DNA from: Opitutales bacterium
GTDB lineage: Bacteria > Verrucomicrobiota > Verrucomicrobiia > Opitutales > Opitutaceae
DNA length: 29,049 nucleotides
NCBI GenBank assembly: GCA_021772595.1
Contig: JAJFLS010000560.1
Coordinates: forward strand, 1 to 29,049
Reading direction: 5' to 3'
Part shown: one piece after another, positions 15,952-23,524 of the stretch
Position numbering within the stretch: the first letter of the stretch is position 1
Layout of the letters: every line of letters begins with the position of its first letter
Program-made: the position numbers and the translations under genes
The notes under the pieces: generated by a model
What the model was told of the DNA's origin: nothing
What the model saw: the letters and a program-made list of their open reading frames with translations, nothing else
The model's database searches: none

Positions 15952-16023
15952 GTAGGAGCCTGCTTGCAGGCGATTTTTCGATTTGTACTCCAGGGAGAAT
16001 ATCGCCTGCAAGCAAGCTCCTAA
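15952..16023. repeat. REPIN-like double hairpin, type A
   Basis: Two inverted arms: GTAGGAGC plus the hairpin CCTGCTTGCAGG and GCGAT on the left (from 15952), and ATCGCCTGC to GCTCCTA on the right (to 16023), separated by about 27 bases. The right arm has one change (AAGCAAGC for AAGCAGGC). The 5' GTAG mark and the internal hairpin resemble REP sequences mobilised by RAYT transposases. Confidence 0.75.
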
Positions 16024-16127
16024 ATCTCGAGGTTTTTGGGACGATTCGGCTTCTGGAATTAGGTGGCGAAGATTTTCGGATCGATTTTAATTGGTTCCTT
16101 TTAGAAACTGTGTTCATTGCGTGACGT

Positions 16128-18992
16128 ATGGCTCGATTTGTCCAAGGGCAAAGATACATTAGCGAACCCGAACCGGAGCTCGGTCTGGGAACGGTGGTCA
16201 GTATCGCGAATTTTCAAGTAGGAATCGCATTCCCCGCCTCAGGCGAGGAGCGGCTTTACGCCTCGGAGACGCAGGTCTTGAAACGCGTTCATTATCGAGA
16301 GGGCGAGAAGGTGACGACGCGCGATGGTCGCGGATTTCGAATCGAATCCGTGGAAGAGATCGACGGGCTGTTGCGGTATCGCGGCGAAGGGATCGAGGTG
16401 GATGAAGAGGAGTTGTCGGACGTGAGCAGCTTCAGCGATCCGCACGACCGTCTCATGAGCGGGCAAGTGGACCCGGGAGAGGTGTTCGATCTGCGTTACC
16501 GGACCTTGAGAGCGCAGAGCGAGTTGAGGCGCTCGCCGCTGAGGGGGTTCATGGGCGGCCGGGTCGATTTGATCCCTCATCAAATGTACATTCTGCACGA
16601 GGTCTCGTCGAGGCAATCGCCTCGGGTGCTGCTTTCGGACGAGGTCGGGCTGGGCAAGACGATCGAAGCTTGTCTGATTTTGCAGCGGATGAGGGCGGTT
16701 GGAAAAGCGGAGCGCATTCTGATTCTTGTGCCTGAAACGTTGATACACCAGTGGTTTGTGGAATTGCTGCGACGCTTTAACTTGTGGTTCAGCATTTTCG
16801 ATGAAGAGCGCTGCCAGGCTGCCGAGCGAGGCAACCTGGACCACAACCCGTTTCTGGACGAGCAGTTGGCTTTGTGCAGTGTCGATTTTCTGACTTACGG
16901 CGAGATTCGTAAAGCGCAGGCGATCGAAGCTGGCTGGGATATGGTGGTTGTCGATGAGGCGCATCACCTCGAATGGACGCCCGAAGAAACGAGTCCCGAA
17001 TACGAGTTGGTCGAGACTCTTGGAGGAAACAGTCCTGGGCTTCTACTGCTGACGGCAACGCCAACGGGACTGGGGCTTGAGGGGCATTTCGCGCGTTTGC
17101 GATTGCTCGATCCGGATCGCTTTAGCGATCTGGAGGCGTTTCGCAGGGAGTCTGAGGATTTTGGATCGGTGGCTCGCGTCGCGGGGAAAATCGTGGACGG
17201 CTCTCGCTTGACCAAAGCTGACGATGCGTCGTTGAAGGCGATTTTCAGCAAGGACTTGGCCGGGCTTGAGAAGCGATTGGCGAACTTCCAGTCTGGAAAG
17301 CGAGGCGCCAGAGAGGCTCTTCTAAAAGCGTTGCTGGACGAGCATGGAACGGGCCGCGTCGTGTTTCGGAACTCCCGCGTGAATATGAAAGGCTTCCCGA
17401 AGCGTATGTATTGCGCGGCTCCGCTTGAGAAGGGGAAGGATCCCAAGACGCTGCTCAATCGACTGGCTCGAGAGCTTGAGGCGGAATTCCAGGACGTGGA
17501 GGGCGACATCCGCTATTCCTTTAAAGACGATCCGAGGTTGGTTTGGCTCGTCGCTTTTCTCAAAGCCAAACGCGATTCGAAGACGCTTCTGATTTGCAAA
17601 ACGAAACGCAAGGCGCTGGCGATCGAATTGGCTCTGAAGGAGGCTATGAATGTGAAAGTGGCGCTCTTTCACGAAGACTTGCCGTTGATTCAGCGAGACC
17701 GGAACGCGGCGTGGTTTTCGGAGGAGGACGGGGCTCGGATCCTGATCTGTTCGGAAATCGGGAGCGAGGGGCGGAATTTCCAGTTCGCGCATCATTTGGT
17801 GTTGATGGACCTCCCGGCGTATCCCGGGCTTTTGGAGCAGCGAATCGGGCGGCTGGATCGTATCGGGCAAACGGCGACGGTGCAGATCCATGTTCCGTAC
17901 GTGGTGGGCAGCGCGCAGGAATTCGTGGCGGATTGGTATCATCAGGGCTTGGACGCGTTCGAAGCCAGCGTTCACGGCACGGCGGAGTTTCGTCAGGTAT
18001 TTGGCGGGCGCTTGCTGGAACTGGCGCTGAACTATGGTCAACGGAAGAAGGGGTTCGGCCGTGAGTCGCTGGAATCGTTCGTCGAGGAGACGCTCCGTTT
18101 TCGGGAGGCGCTCACTGAGAAGCTCCGGCTCGGTCGGGATCGTCTGCTGGAGTTGAATTCCTTTGATGCGAAAGTCGCGCGAACAGTGATCAATTCGATT
18201 CGGGAAGCGGAACAGGACGATAGCATTCCGAAGATTATATTCGAGCTGATGGATTGTTTCGGCGTTCGAATCGTGGAGCATGAAGGAGGGGATGTTTTTC
18301 TGGATCCGCGTCACGCGTACGTGGAGTCGTTTCCTTGCATTCCGAGCGAGGGAATGATGGCGACTTTCGACCGGTCCCGGGCGATCACTCGAGAAGAGAT
18401 TAGCTTTGTCTCTCAAGATCATCCGCTTGTTCTGGAATCGATGGGGGTTTTAGTGAACTCGGAAAAAGGGACGTCCTCGTTTGGGATCATCGAGGCCGAT
18501 TCGCCCAACTTGCTCATCGAAGCAGTGTTTTTGCTGGAGACCGTTGCCCTGTCGAAATTGCATGTCGATCGTTTCCTGGGCCCGTCGCCGCTGAGGGCAA
18601 TCGTCGATATTAGCGGGAACGATCTGACGCGGGAGCGAAATCCAGCCTGGGGCCAGACACAGCTCAAAGATGGGGTGATGATTCGTTTTCTAGAACGTCC
18701 CGGATTCACGCGTGACGTGCTGTCGGCGATGCTTGATGGCGCGGAGCGAATCGCGACGCTCGAAGCGAACAAGCTCAAGCAGTCCGCCAAATCACAGATG
18801 AAAGCGGTCCTTGGGCAGGAACTTCAGCGACTGATCGATTTGCGGAACATCAACGACAACGTCCGGAAGGAGGAGATCGACCTCGCGAAGGAGGAGATCA
18901 AAGGGCTTTCTCGCGCCATCGATTCTGCCCGACTGAGACTGGATTCCCTGCGTCTGATCATGGAGGGAGACGTGAGCGATTTGGAGAAATAG
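16128..18992 (+). CDS. rapA: RapA, RNA polymerase-associated SNF2 ATPase
   Basis: The product has 954 residues, against 968 in E. coli RapA, and is co-linear from the first residues: FVQGQRYISEPEPELGLGTV corresponds to the E. coli opening. The N-terminal region (1 to about 110) holds the two Tudor-like domains. The SNF2 core has DEVGLGKT (171-178, Walker A), DEAHH (276-280, Walker B) and the helicase motif VI QRIGRLDRIGQ (571-581). The C-terminal third (from about 660) corresponds to the Rpb2-binding and spacer domains and ends in a helical, charged region. RapA binds RNA polymerase and promotes its recycling. The gene stands alone, with repeats on the upstream side. The ATG at 16128 has no Shine-Dalgarno sequence but is required for the conserved N-terminus. 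Confidence 0.95.
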   Translation: MARFVQGQRYISEPEPELGLGTVVSIANFQVGIAFPASGEERLYASETQVLKRVHYREGEKVTTRDGRGFRIESVEEIDGLLRYRGEGIEVDEEELSDVSSFSDPHDRLMSGQVDPGEVFDLRYRTLRAQSELRRSPLRGFMGGRVDLIPHQMYILHEVSSRQSPRVLLSDEVGLGKTIEACLILQRMRAVGKAERILILVPETLIHQWFVELLRRFNLWFSIFDEERCQAAERGNLDHNPFLDEQLALCSVDFLTYGEIRKAQAIEAGWDMVVVDEAHHLEWTPEETSPEYELVETLGGNSPGLLLLTATPTGLGLEGHFARLRLLDPDRFSDLEAFRRESEDFGSVARVAGKIVDGSRLTKADDASLKAIFSKDLAGLEKRLANFQSGKRGAREALLKALLDEHGTGRVVFRNSRVNMKGFPKRMYCAAPLEKGKDPKTLLNRLARELEAEFQDVEGDIRYSFKDDPRLVWLVAFLKAKRDSKTLLICKTKRKALAIELALKEAMNVKVALFHEDLPLIQRDRNAAWFSEEDGARILICSEIGSEGRNFQFAHHLVLMDLPAYPGLLEQRIGRLDRIGQTATVQIHVPYVVGSAQEFVADWYHQGLDAFEASVHGTAEFRQVFGGRLLELALNYGQRKKGFGRESLESFVEETLRFREALTEKLRLGRDRLLELNSFDAKVARTVINSIREAEQDDSIPKIIFELMDCFGVRIVEHEGGDVFLDPRHAYVESFPCIPSEGMMATFDRSRAITREEISFVSQDHPLVLESMGVLVNSEKGTSSFGIIEADSPNLLIEAVFLLETVALSKLHVDRFLGPSPLRAIVDISGNDLTRERNPAWGQTQLKDGVMIRFLERPGFTRDVLSAMLDGAERIATLEANKLKQSAKSQMKAVLGQELQRLIDLRNINDNVRKEEIDLAKEEIKGLSRAIDSARLRLDSLRLIMEGDVSDLEK

Positions 18993-19052
18993 CCGATCCT
19001 GCCGCTGTTTAGAGGACTTAGCTATTTGCTGGTGGGTTTTCCCTTTCTAATA

Positions 19053-19140
19053 GGTAGAGCTGGCGTCCTCGACCGTGGCTACGCAGGGTTTGCCCACGCT
19101 AGTTGAGCTCGCGAAGCTATCCAATCCGGTAGCCGCTACC
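19053..19140. repeat. Degenerate GTAG-bounded element
   Basis: The stretch starts GGTAG and ends with the small palindrome GGTAGCCGCTACC (19128-19140). The bounds resemble those of the other GTAG-type repeats, but there is no second copy in the window to prove it. The rest of 18993-19263 is AT-rich and holds no visible gene. Confidence 0.3.
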
Positions 19141-19263
19141 TAAAGCTGATAGACGCGAATACTCGCTCAATTTGTGAATTTTAGGCGATTTTAATCAAAA
19201 AAGTGTAAGAATTGAGTAGTATACTCTATTGCGAATCTGAAAAAGCGCGCTAAAACTCTATCA

Positions 19264-19524
19264 ATGTCATTTATCGATTCAGTTCCAGTTAGATCCGTCG
19301 GCGATTCACCGCCGCGGTTTGATTCGTCCCCAAAGCAGGGCGGAGCGCAAACCTGGAATCGCCAGTCGATAAATATCTCGTCCGAGACTGCCGCTAAGGT
19401 TGCCAAGGAGAAGCTGACCAGCGCGATAAAGGGCAAGGCCTCCTTCAATCCGGTCGCCTACAACCGTTTTGGTTCGCTCGACGATAGAGAGACTATCGGG
19501 CAGAACATTTCGACCAAGGCCTAA
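19264..19524 (+). CDS. Small soluble protein, unknown function
   Basis: A frame of 86 residues, without signal peptide or membrane segment, Ser/Lys rich, with a helical middle (SSETAAKVAKEKLTSAIKGK). I do not recognise it. The amino-acid composition looks protein-like, and it fills an otherwise empty 820-bp gap, but it has no ribosome site. The antisense frame at 19191-19448 has a hydrophobic start and cannot be fully excluded. TATACT at 19220-19225 could be a -10 box, without a partner -35. Confidence 0.45.
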   Translation: MSFIDSVPVRSVGDSPPRFDSSPKQGGAQTWNRQSINISSETAAKVAKEKLTSAIKGKASFNPVAYNRFGSLDDRETIGQNISTKA

Positions 19525-19530
19525 CCAGTC

Positions 19531-19600
19531 GTAGGAGCCTGCTTGCAGGCGATCCTAGAGGGGAAGGCAAAGGGCAAATCGCCTGCAAGCAGGCTCCTAC
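19531..19600. repeat. REPIN-like double hairpin, type A
   Basis: Perfect inverted arms of 23 bases starting GTAGGAGC and ending GCTCCTAC, each with the internal hairpin CCTGCTTGCAGG. A loop of 24 bases separates them. It starts 6 bases after the stop of the small ORF. Confidence 0.8.
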
Positions 19601-19697
19601 AGTTGAGGCATGATGAGAATGCCGCTTCAGCATTAGGGAACCGAGACCGGGTTATCGAAAATTTCCTCGGCTGTTTCCTACGATTGATGGCTCAGTA

Positions 19698-19737
19698 TCG
19701 ACCGTTTAAATTACAACGTTGTAATTTAAACGGTCGA
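19698..19737. repeat. 40-bp perfect palindrome
   Basis: TCGACCGTTTAAATTACAAC is followed directly by its exact reverse complement, with no spacer and no mismatch, centred between 19717 and 19718. The middle is AT-rich with GC ends. It lies in the gap between the small ORF (+) and the end of glmS (-). It is unlike the GTAG repeats. It could be a transcription stop for glmS, a protein-binding site or a cruciform. Confidence 0.9.
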
Positions 19738-19815
19738 AGCATTCTACAATATCGTGACCCGACGGCGCCAGGGCACTCAGAGGCGCTTTGACTTTTAGGC
19801 ATTGATTGAGATCCG

Positions 19816-21663
19816 CTACTCGACTGTCACGGACTTCGCCAGATTTCTCGGCTTGTCCACATCGCATCCGCGCAAATTCGCTATGTGGTAGCTTAGCAGC
19901 TGCATGGGAATGCTGGCGAGCACGGGCAAAACGGCGCGATGACTGTCGGGAATCAGGATCTGATCGTCGACAAGATGCTTCGGAAGCGGATTGCTTTTGG
20001 TCGCGATGGCGATAACCGGAGCGCCTCGGGCCTTAACTTCCTGAATGTTCGAGAGCAATTTCGCATGAATATCGGGCTGTGTGGCGAGAACAATCGCCGG
20101 GCAGGATTCGTTGATGAGAGCGATCGGGCCGTGCTTCATCTCGGCTGCCGGATAGCCTTCGGCGTGAATGTAGGAGATTTCCTTGAGTTTCAGAGCGCCT
20201 TCGAGAGCGATCGGGAACATGTCTTGCCGTCCGAGAAAGAGGCAGTCTTGCATGTCTTTGTATTTCTCGGAGATCGCGAGGATCTCGTCGTTAAGCTTGA
20301 CGGTTTCCGTGACGAGTTCCGGGGCTTGCTTGAGCGCTTCGACGTATTCAACGCCTTCTTGGAAACTCATATCGCGCAGGCGTCCGAGATAGAGCGCGAG
20401 CATGGAGAGAATGTGAAGCTGGGAAGTGAACGCCTTGGTGGACGCGACGCCGATCTCAGGGCCGGCGTGCTGGTAGATGCCGCCGTCGGATTCGCGGGCG
20501 ATGGTGGAGCCAACGCTGTTGTTGATCGCGAGAGTTTTGTAGCCTTTGCGCTTGGATTCGCGCAGGGCGGCGAGCGTGTCGATTGTCTCGCCAGATTGGC
20601 TGATGACGAGGACGAGCGTGTTCTTGTCGAGCGGCGCGTTGCGGTAGCGGAATTCGGATGCGTATTCGACTTCCACTGGAATCCGCGCGTATCGCTCGAT
20701 CAAATACTCGCCTACGAGACAAGCGTGCCAAGCGGTGCCGCAAGCGCAAAGCAAGATGCGATCGACTTGGCGTAGTTCCTGAGCGCTTACGTTTAAACCG
20801 CCGAACTTCGCAGTGCTCTGGTCGTCCGAGAAACGGCCGCGCATTGCGTTCTCGAGAGCTCCGGACTGCTCGAAGATCTCTTTGAGCATGAAGTGCTCGT
20901 AGTCGCCGAGTTCGCTTTCGGCGATGTCCCAGTCGATCTTTTGGACCTCTGGGGTTAGCACTTCCTCATCGTTTGTGAGGAGATTGAGTTCGCCGTTTTT
21001 GAGGCTGACGATTTCGCCGTCATTTAAATAGACGACATTGGAAGTGCGGCTGATGATTGCGGATACGTCGCTGGCGAGAAGGTATTCGTCGGTGCCGATG
21101 CCGACGATGAGCGGAGAGCCTTTTCTTGCCCCGAAGAGCTCGTCGGGGCAATCGGTGCAGATTGCTGCGATGCCGTAGGTGCCGTCGAGGTGGCGGAGGC
21201 TGCGGCGCACGCTGTTGAGGAAGCGATTCGGGGAATTCTTGTCTTCCTTTTCGTAGTGATAGGCGATCAGGTTGCAGAAGACTTCCGAGTCGGTTTCGGA
21301 ATAGAATTCGACTCCATTGCTCTCCAGAAATTTCTTCACGGAAAGGTAGTTCTCGATCACGCCGTTGTGGACTAGCGAGATTTTGCCGTCGTGGCTCACG
21401 TGGGGGTGGGCGTTTTCTTCCGTGACCGCTCCGTGCGTCGCCCAACGGGTGTGGCTGATCCCCAAGCTGCCAGTGAGGTCGGAACTCGACGCGGTGCGAG
21501 CGAGATCGGTGACCCGGCCTTTGTACTTCTTCAGCTTGAGCGTCTCGTCCGCGAGAACGGCGACTCCCGCGGAATCGTAGCCTCGGTATTCGAGGCGTTT
21601 AAGGCCTTCCAGCAGGATGGGGGACGCTTCTCTTTGTCCGATGTAGCCGACTATTCCGCACAT
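19816..21663 (-). CDS. glmS: Glutamine--fructose-6-phosphate aminotransferase (isomerizing)
   Basis: The product has 615 residues (E. coli GlmS has 609) and makes glucosamine-6-phosphate from fructose-6-phosphate and glutamine, the first step to UDP-GlcNAc for peptidoglycan and LPS. The N-terminal glutaminase starts MCGIVGYIGQ, with Cys2 as nucleophile after Met removal, followed by LEYRGYDSAGVAV. The C-terminal half holds two SIS domains with SQSGETIDTLAAL and AEMKHGPIALI. The C-terminus DKPRNLAKSVTVE is the conserved end. All key parts are present. It is transcribed alone, divergent from the membrane protein at 21814. No glmS ribozyme is visible in the 150-bp upstream region. Confidence 0.98.
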   Translation of the reverse strand: MCGIVGYIGQREASPILLEGLKRLEYRGYDSAGVAVLADETLKLKKYKGRVTDLARTASSSDLTGSLGISHTRWATHGAVTEENAHPHVSHDGKISLVHNGVIENYLSVKKFLESNGVEFYSETDSEVFCNLIAYHYEKEDKNSPNRFLNSVRRSLRHLDGTYGIAAICTDCPDELFGARKGSPLIVGIGTDEYLLASDVSAIISRTSNVVYLNDGEIVSLKNGELNLLTNDEEVLTPEVQKIDWDIAESELGDYEHFMLKEIFEQSGALENAMRGRFSDDQSTAKFGGLNVSAQELRQVDRILLCACGTAWHACLVGEYLIERYARIPVEVEYASEFRYRNAPLDKNTLVLVISQSGETIDTLAALRESKRKGYKTLAINNSVGSTIARESDGGIYQHAGPEIGVASTKAFTSQLHILSMLALYLGRLRDMSFQEGVEYVEALKQAPELVTETVKLNDEILAISEKYKDMQDCLFLGRQDMFPIALEGALKLKEISYIHAEGYPAAEMKHGPIALINESCPAIVLATQPDIHAKLLSNIQEVKARGAPVIAIATKSNPLPKHLVDDQILIPDSHRAVLPVLASIPMQLLSYHIANLRGCDVDKPRNLAKSVTVE

Positions 21664-21761
21664 GTTGCTTTGAATTGGATGAAAAAAAGTGAGTTTACTG
21701 TAGATTACGAAACCTGGAGATTGCGTCTTATAGCTAAGAGTTAAACGATCAATTCCTTTTT

Positions 21762-21777
21762 CTGAGAATATTCTCAG
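21762..21777. promoter_or_regulatory. 16-bp perfect palindrome in divergent region
   Basis: CTGAGAATATTCTCAG is an uninterrupted perfect palindrome 36 bases before the ATG of the DUF4126-like gene and about 100 bases before glmS on the other strand. It suits a dimeric repressor, but no owner can be named. Confidence 0.45.
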
Positions 21778-21813
21778 GGTCTTAGAAGTCTCAATCGGTG
21801 TAGAACTCCCTAA

Positions 21814-23043
21814 ATGAACCTCAATTCGCTCTTATACTCGCTCGGCCTTTCCGGTTTGTTTTCGTCGCGCATCTTCCTTCCGGCCTTTGTTACGGCGCTT
21901 TTTATGAAATACGGCTACTCCTGGCCCTTTCTCAGCAATATTGAATTCCTTTCCGAAATGGCCGCAAAAGCTGCGAACCATCCCACGTGGTTCACCAGTG
22001 GCGGGATGATCACGGCGCTCGGTGTGCTGTCCGTTCTTGAGTTCGCTGCGGATAAATCGCCCGAAGCGCGTGAGCTGATGGATGATTTCTCGGTTTATGC
22101 GAAAACCGGGCTTTCCGGTCTGACGACTCTCGGGGTCATGAACACGGCGGACGCGGAATTCGCAGGAAGCGTGATTCAGCAGGCAGGCATCGTGGAGGTA
22201 TTTCCGGCGGTCTTGTCAGCCGCGGCCACTTACTTGGGCTCCACAGTGAGAGGGGGTGTTTTAGGGGTGCTGACGGAAGCGGATCCCGACGATACGGTTA
22301 AAATCCGCGGATTTCTAAGCTGGATCGAGGACTTTCTAGTGATCGTCGGTATTCGATATCTGTTCTACGCTCCGCTCGCCGCTTTCGTTGTGATCCTAGG
22401 ATTCTTCGGAGTGCTTTATTTGCTTCGCAAACATTACGAAGGCAAACTTGAAGACGCGAAGGTGCCCTGCGAGAAATGCTGCGAGAAAATTCATTCGTTC
22501 GCCACAGGCTGCCATCATTGCGGGGCGAGTCGGAAAAGTCCGAACGTCCTCGGCTTTCTTGGCGGCATTAAGGAGGAAAAGGCGGCTTCGATAGAGGAGC
22601 AGAAACTTCGCTTGATGCGCTTGAAACGGTCGCCCCTCTCAGGCGAACGCTTCGAGGGAAAGGGAGTGGAGCTCAAGTGCGAGGCGGATGGCACGACGGC
22701 CTTCTCCGATTCGGCGCTGACGCAGTCATATATCGGGTCGGTTACCGCAAAGCTCCCGAAGGTTCTCCTTATCAGCGCCTTGTTGGGAATCGTTCCCGTA
22801 CTGGGTCTTATCGCGGGAGTGATTTACTATCGACTAAGGATCGTTGCCCCGTTTCGCCGGTATCTTACGGCTGGAAGGAGCTTTTTTACCAAATGGGTGC
22901 TGCGAATTACTCTCTTGGCCTTGGCTATCTTGCAGGTTTCCTTTGGCGGAATTATTGCGGTGCCGCTTATGGCTTTGCTGAATTACCTGTTCTACCGGTC
23001 AGCTTTCACGAAATCGCTTCGCGAAGCGGGGTTGAGCGGGTAG
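21814..23043 (+). CDS. DUF4126-like membrane protein with internal zinc ribbon
   Basis: The product has 409 residues. The N-terminal 200 resemble DUF4126 (LGLSGLFSSRIFLPAF at the start, a PEARELMDDF helix and several hydrophobic helices). A hydrophobic segment at about 183-205 is followed by a cytoplasmic insert with C219-x2-C222 and C233-x2-C236, a rubredoxin-like zinc ribbon. A charged linker (about 240-290) and two more membrane segments (about 312-335 and 362-392) follow. The zinc ribbon between two membrane regions is unusual for DUF4126 proteins as I know them. The gene stands alone between divergent glmS and a convergent small gene; hairpins follow its end. Function unknown. Confidence 0.75.
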   Translation: MNLNSLLYSLGLSGLFSSRIFLPAFVTALFMKYGYSWPFLSNIEFLSEMAAKAANHPTWFTSGGMITALGVLSVLEFAADKSPEARELMDDFSVYAKTGLSGLTTLGVMNTADAEFAGSVIQQAGIVEVFPAVLSAAATYLGSTVRGGVLGVLTEADPDDTVKIRGFLSWIEDFLVIVGIRYLFYAPLAAFVVILGFFGVLYLLRKHYEGKLEDAKVPCEKCCEKIHSFATGCHHCGASRKSPNVLGFLGGIKEEKAASIEEQKLRLMRLKRSPLSGERFEGKGVELKCEADGTTAFSDSALTQSYIGSVTAKLPKVLLISALLGIVPVLGLIAGVIYYRLRIVAPFRRYLTAGRSFFTKWVLRITLLALAILQVSFGGIIAVPLMALLNYLFYRSAFTKSLREAGLSG

Positions 23044-23063
23044 TGCCCTTCGGCAAATAAAAA

Positions 23064-23084
23064 GAGCCACCTTCAAAGGTGACT
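23064..23084 (+). terminator. Hairpin downstream of DUF4126-like gene
   Basis: GAGCCACCTT and AAGGTGACTC pair with one mismatch, starting 20 bases after the stop codon and preceded by an A-run (AATAAAAA). The U-run is missing on the + strand; on the minus strand the A-run would be read as U-run, so it could also stop transcription of the convergent small gene. Confidence 0.5.
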
Positions 23085-23129
23085 CCGGTCGACAAAATCT
23101 TGGCCTCCTCCCAGAGGCGGTTTTTGCGC

Positions 23130-23154
23130 GGCGGCCGCCCTAGGGGCGACCGCC
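23130..23154. terminator. GC-rich stem-loop between convergent genes
   Basis: GGCGGCCGCCC and GGGCGACCGCC pair over 11 positions with one G-T wobble and a very short loop. It lies between the DUF4126-like gene (+) and the small membrane gene (-). No U-run is next to it. Confidence 0.4.
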
Positions 23155-23191
23155 GGTTTATTTTCTGGTTCAGATGAACCGCTTCAGTCCT

Positions 23192-23431
23192 TTAGGCGTG
23201 CTGCTTGAATCTGAAGAGACGAATCTTTCTCGAGGAACGCTTGGGCGTTTCGCGAGTGAAGCTTGAGTAAGCCTCGTGTTTGAGATCCATCACTCCGAGT
23301 CCAATCAGTGCTGCCGCGACTGCGACTCCGGCCACGAGCTCCCCAGCAGGGAGCAGTAGCGCGAAGAGGCCGAATGGCACCACCGCGAGGATGGTTGAAG
23401 CGATTATGTTACTCTTGGTTTGTTTGTTCAT
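23192..23431 (-). CDS. Small membrane protein, unknown function
   Basis: The product has 79 residues from the ATG at 23431. An upstream in-frame ATG at 23470 would add 13 residues and is less likely, because MNKQTKSNIIAS is a typical short cytoplasmic start before the membrane. It has one long or two short hydrophobic segments (about 8-45, TILAVVPFGLFALLLPAG then VAVAAALIGLGVMDL) and a basic tail (PKRSSRKIRLFRFKQHA). It is divergent from the LysR gene with 93 bp between them, so it may be controlled by it. I do not recognise a family. Confidence 0.65.
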   Translation of the reverse strand: MNKQTKSNIIASTILAVVPFGLFALLLPAGELVAGVAVAAALIGLGVMDLKHEAYSSFTRETPKRSSRKIRLFRFKQHA

Positions 23432-23475
23432 ATCATCTGTCAGTTTTGGCTGACGGAAGGAGTATCGCACATTTC

Positions 23476-23504
23476 AGTTATAACTTGAAATACTTATAAA
23501 GTAT
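23476..23504. promoter_or_regulatory. LysR-box-like sites before the LysR gene
   Basis: AGTTATAACT (23476-23485, perfect) is followed by ATACTT-ATA-AAGTAT (23490-23504, perfect arms), which fits the T-N11-A box of LysR regulators and has the ATAC-N7-GTAT layout of OxyR-type half sites. The sites lie 20-50 bases before the ATG at 23525, in the region shared with the divergent small membrane gene. Confidence 0.5.
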
Positions 23505-23524
23505 CGAAACCATAGGAACAGCCT

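Noticed and set aside
15952..16023. CRISPR-like repeat-spacer pattern
   Set aside because: Arms are inverted, single pairs and dispersed; there are no regular spacers and no cas genes.
17322..18422. 366-codon minus-strand frame inside rapA
   Set aside because: The opposite strand encodes conserved RapA; the antisense product is Arg/His/Gln-rich and unlike any protein family.
16128..18992. SNF2 helicase of a phage-defence system such as DISARM
   Set aside because: The protein matches RapA along its whole length, and no methyltransferase or PLD-like partner is nearby.
19191..19448. Antisense 85-codon frame with a hydrophobic start
   Set aside because: It overlaps the small plus-strand ORF and has no ribosome site; the plus frame seemed slightly more protein-like. 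Neither is certain.
19939..20775. 278-codon plus-strand frame inside glmS
   Set aside because: Shadow of glmS, which is unmistakable on the other strand.
21664..21813. glmS ribozyme or riboswitch upstream of glmS
   Set aside because: The space is short and no ribozyme core could be recognised; only a palindrome is seen.
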